Positions 61,315 to 64,000 of a DNA stretch of 64,000 nucleotides are shown one piece after another. Under the pieces are notes generated by a model, which had not been told where the DNA came from, searched no databases, and saw only the letters and a list, made by a program, of their open reading frames with translations. Numbering within the stretch: the stretch's first letter is position 1; each line of letters opens with the position of its first letter. Origin of the DNA: Artemisia argyi (lineage: Eukaryota; Streptophyta; Magnoliopsida; Asterales; Asteraceae). The position numbers were made by a program, and so were the translations under genes. The stretch spans positions 116,042,042-116,106,041 of the forward strand of contig CM060704.1 of assembly GCA_030686995.1 (NCBI GenBank), given 5' to 3'.

Positions 61315-62269
61315 ATGGACAAGGTTAACTTTATGAAAAATGGTGTGTTGAGATTGCCACCTGGATTCAGGTTTCACCCAACTGACGAAGAACTTGTTGT
61401 TCAATACTTGAGACGCAAGGTTCACTCTTCACCTTTGCCTGCTTCCATCATCCCTGAAGTTGATGTCTTCAAGTCTGATCCTTGGGATTTACCAGGTATA
61501 TCTATATATATAGTACATGCCTTTTCAGCCTTTTTATGACATTTCATGCTATTTATAAGAAGTTAACAATGTGGTATTGGTATTTAATATAGGTGATAAT
61601 GTGATATGGAGCATGAGAGATTCTTTTTTAGCACAAGGGAAGTCAAGTACCCGAATGGCAACCGGTTAAACCGGGCCACACTATCCGGGTACTGGAAAGC
61701 AACCGGGTTAGATAAGCAAATTGTGTCTTCTTCCTCTATGACTAATAACAATCAACAAGTTGTTGTTGGTATGATGAAAACACTTGTGTTCTATAAAGGA
61801 AAGCCTCCAAGTGGGATTAGAACTGATTGGATCATGCATGAGTATCGCCTTGCTAGCCAAAACCCACAATCCAAAAACCAGACACAGGTAAAACAAAAAG
61901 TGACAAGCCAAATACATTTTTAGACTGTTTATCTGGTTATGGGACTTATTAAATTTTTTATGATGCAGGGTGTTGAAAATTGGGTGCTTTGTAGGATATT
62001 CTTGAAAAAAAGAGGCAACAAAAAAGAGGAAGAAAAGGAGTATAAAGAGACGATTATTGAAGTTGGTAATGTTGTTAATAATAATGTGGAAATGAAATCA
62101 AAGATGAAGCCTGTGTTTTATGATTTTTTGGCAAAAAGTAGTTTAAGAAAGGAAAAGACTGGTTACTTAAATTTGGCACCGGCTTATTCGAGTTCGGGTT
62201 CAAGCTAGTGGGATTACAGATGCAGCTTGTGGTAATGGTTCGGGTGAACATGAACATGAAGATGCATGA
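61315..62269 (+). pseudogene. NAC083: NAC transcription factor, NAC083/VNI2 type, with two apparent frameshifts
   Basis: Exon 1 (61315-61495) encodes [20 protein letters not shown] and [19 protein letters not shown], the N-terminal NAC subdomains and a close match to Arabidopsis ANAC083/VNI2. Exon 2 (61593-61887) holds [33 protein letters not shown] and [20 protein letters not shown]. Exon 3 (61969 on) holds NWVLCRIFLKKR and KPVFYDFL. Intron 1 leaves phase 1, but the conserved exon 2 frame does not follow: two extra bases near 61603-61607 would explain it, and the actual frame stops near 61670. Near 62204 a stop precedes a +1 frame continuing with SGITDAACG to a stop at 62267-62269. VNI2 represses VND7 in xylem formation and acts in senescence. 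It may be a recent pseudogene or sequencing errors in a live gene. Confidence 0.78.
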
Positions 62270-62317
62270 GACAATTGATCATGTTTCAAGTTTTAGGAAA
62301 AAACAGTGGCCGTAAAT

Positions 62318-62318
<1 letters not shown>

Positions 62319-62366
<48 letters not shown>
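62319..62366. repeat. poly(T) tract (about 46 bases)
   Basis: A nearly unbroken T-run follows the NAC 3' end. A second T-rich run with C interruptions lies at 62504-62546 just before the third kinase-derived copy. Length may be unreliable in assemblies. Confidence 0.8.
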
Positions 62367-62367
<1 letters not shown>

Positions 62368-62554
62368 GTTGGTTGGTTGTTTTAATTAGTTTTCTAGTAA
62401 TAGTAATAGTTGTGGTTAAAGAGTAAGGTTTGAGACTTTCTGTTTGACTTTTGGTGTTTGGGGAAGCTTAAGAATAATCTAAATTTAGACATGTAATATA
62501 TTTGTCTTTTTTTTTTTTTTCTTTTTCTTTTTTTTTTTTTTTTTTTGAGACTTC

Positions 62555-62782
62555 GTTGCAATGTAATTCCAGTCAAGAATCAAAGGTTTTATGCGTCAAT
62601 TATACACATTTTGTGACTTCTGTGTTTGACCACTTTTTTGCTACACTTATTGTTATACATGTTTGATACTTCTAAGAAAAAACATAACCTTGATCAACAA
62701 TAAATCAAAATTTTATTATGTCTGTTTACATTTGACAGATAACTGATAGTAATTTAAAAAGAAAAAGAAAAAGAAAAAGAAA

Positions 62783-62814
<32 letters not shown>

Positions 62815-64000
62815 AAAAAAAAACTTGATTTAATCAGATGGGCAAATGACCACTGTTGACAGATGAACTAGCTAGAGGCCTTGGGTCCAGTGGAAGATAT
62901 CGAACACTCTGAATCTGAAAATTACAAAGAAGAAAAAACCCTGAGATTTTTAATTGATATTTATCGGCAGCAATGTTTTAAAAATCGCGCCTAAGGCGCG
63001 CCTACTCCCTAAATCCCACGAGGCTCTACCCTTTGAGATTTTTTTAGATCGAGGCTCACAACATGCATGAATCCCATAAAAATCGCAGCGCCTTGGGGAT
63101 TTTTGCGCTTTTGCTCCTTGGGGATTTGTGCACCTAGAAGATGTAACGGGTTTTTGGCCTTTTTTTCTTAATAGTAAGATACATTTTGGGCTTACATGTT
63201 ATATACATTGGGCCCTTTAAGTTATAAAGTATCTAATAACCTTAAAATTTTAGAAAATAACTAAAACACATAATCAACAAAGAACTGTGTACTTTTTGTA
63301 ATCTAATGTCTTAGAATAGTAGCTTATTAACAGTTACAAATGTTGTTTCTTTAGTGTTAAGTGTTACCAAACAACTATAGATTTTGTTGTGGTTGATAGT
63401 TGATAGTTTGATTCATGGTAATTTGTTAGATTTTATAAGTCATAAACTCATATATATTGTAATGTATATTCAAGAATTTAGGGTAGTTCATGGATTCTGA
63501 TATATTGCTTGCATAATATTTTGGGTTTAAATGCAACCTTTGTTAGATGTAATAACTATTAAGTGGCATTATACATTGAATATTGATATTTTTGTGTTAT
63601 TTAAGTTGCATAAGTTGTCACCTATGTTATAAAAAAACCTAAATGTATAGTGCACCTCATATTTATGAATCCCGCGCCTTAGTTTGCGCCTCGACTCGAG
63701 GCTCTTTGACCCCCTTTGCGCCTTAGTGCGCCTTGAGCCTTTCAGAACATTGATCGGCAGTACTGTACCAAGGAGGATCCTAGTGATCGTCCAACAGCAG
63801 AAGAACTTTACCAAACGCTAGTTGATTTTTCAGACTTGACTAGTTCAAAATTATAGTCTTATTGCTTTTTATTTGTCTTCGGCTGTAAGGTTAGGTTATA
63901 TCACTGTATGTGTATTAGCTGTCGTTAGTGTATTTCATGTATGTCTGTGGTTTATTTCTTCCCGGGTGATTAGAGCCAGGGTGAAGTTGTGTTATGGATC
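62555..64000 (+). pseudogene. third copy of the kinase 3' end (intron 10, exon 11, 3' UTR)
   Basis: 62570-62760 matches intron 10 of the kinase gene (28955 onward). 62838-63836 matches exon 11, split by a hAT-like insert. 63837-64000 matches the 3' UTR and continues beyond the window. The fourth exon codon CGA is TGA here, and a 4-base CTAG duplication shifts the frame (GAACTAGCTAGAGG). It shares GATGAACTAG and CCAGTGGAAGATAT with the second copy against the gene, so copies 2 and 3 have a common ancestor. A (GAAAAA)n run precedes the exon at 62757-62823. Confidence 0.88.
62971..63752 (+). mobile_element. hAT-like non-autonomous element with GCGCC-rich ends
   Basis: ATCGGCAG is duplicated on both sides (62963-62970 and 63753-63760), while the kinase gene and the second copy have a single uninterrupted site. 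The left end CAATGTTTTAAAAATCGCGC and the reversed right end CAATGTTCTG share CAATGTT. AGGCGCG and GCGCCTTAG words crowd both ends, as expected of transposase-binding subterminal repeats. An 8-bp duplication fits hAT. No transposase is encoded. Confidence 0.85.

Overview
This is plant nuclear DNA, very probably from Asteraceae. It is AT-rich, has GT-AG introns, and is packed with nested LTR retrotransposons whose proteins (Ty1/copia gag-pol, DUF4283-type LINE ORF1, CGGPH zinc-knuckle ORF) look like those common in daisy-family genomes. The family call is inference from remembered protein style; no search was run.

Layout. 1-18943 is a three-level nest: a pol-less LTR element (3' part of its 5' LTR 10130-12674, internal region 12675-15707, 3' LTR 15708-18943), a minus-strand copia element inserted in that 5' LTR (1-10129, running off the left edge), and a 3'-end fragment of a Ty3/gypsy element inserted in the copia pol gene (about 1490-5363). 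18944-21541 is upstream DNA with promoter motifs. 21542-29389 holds the one clearly intact host gene: 11 exons, 1090 codons, an LRR, EDR1-like and Raf-like kinase protein resembling Arabidopsis At1g04210.

29390-39190 and 62555-64000 hold direct-orientation broken copies of the 3' end of that gene and of its downstream DNA. These were later hit by a Helitron (29942-32911), two hAT-like elements (33743-34395 and 62971-63752), a LINE fragment (about 35640-37105) and AT microsatellites. 39430-40370 is a decayed pararetrovirus polymerase remnant split by a copia solo LTR with an exact target duplication. A Stowaway-like MITE lies at 40497-40770.

41150-50810 is a minus-strand LINE ORF1 (DUF4283) split by a block that contains seven head-to-tail 997-bp units (42723-49699). 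50926-56804 is a complete, young, minus-strand pol-less LTR element: two 1414-bp LTRs differing at about 20 sites, a 5-bp target duplication, one 451-codon ORF, and a cluster of palindromic TGACGCCGTCA motifs next to a TATA box in the LTR. 56880-60500 is a ~265-bp tandem repeat split by a 2.55-kb solo LTR. 61315-62269 is a NAC gene (NAC083/VNI2 type) with two apparent frameshifts.

The region is one host kinase gene plus one damaged NAC gene among repeats. The most unusual points are the dispersed copies of the kinase 3' end, the 997-bp array, the bZIP-like motif cluster in the young LTR, and the signatures shared by the two pol-less elements.
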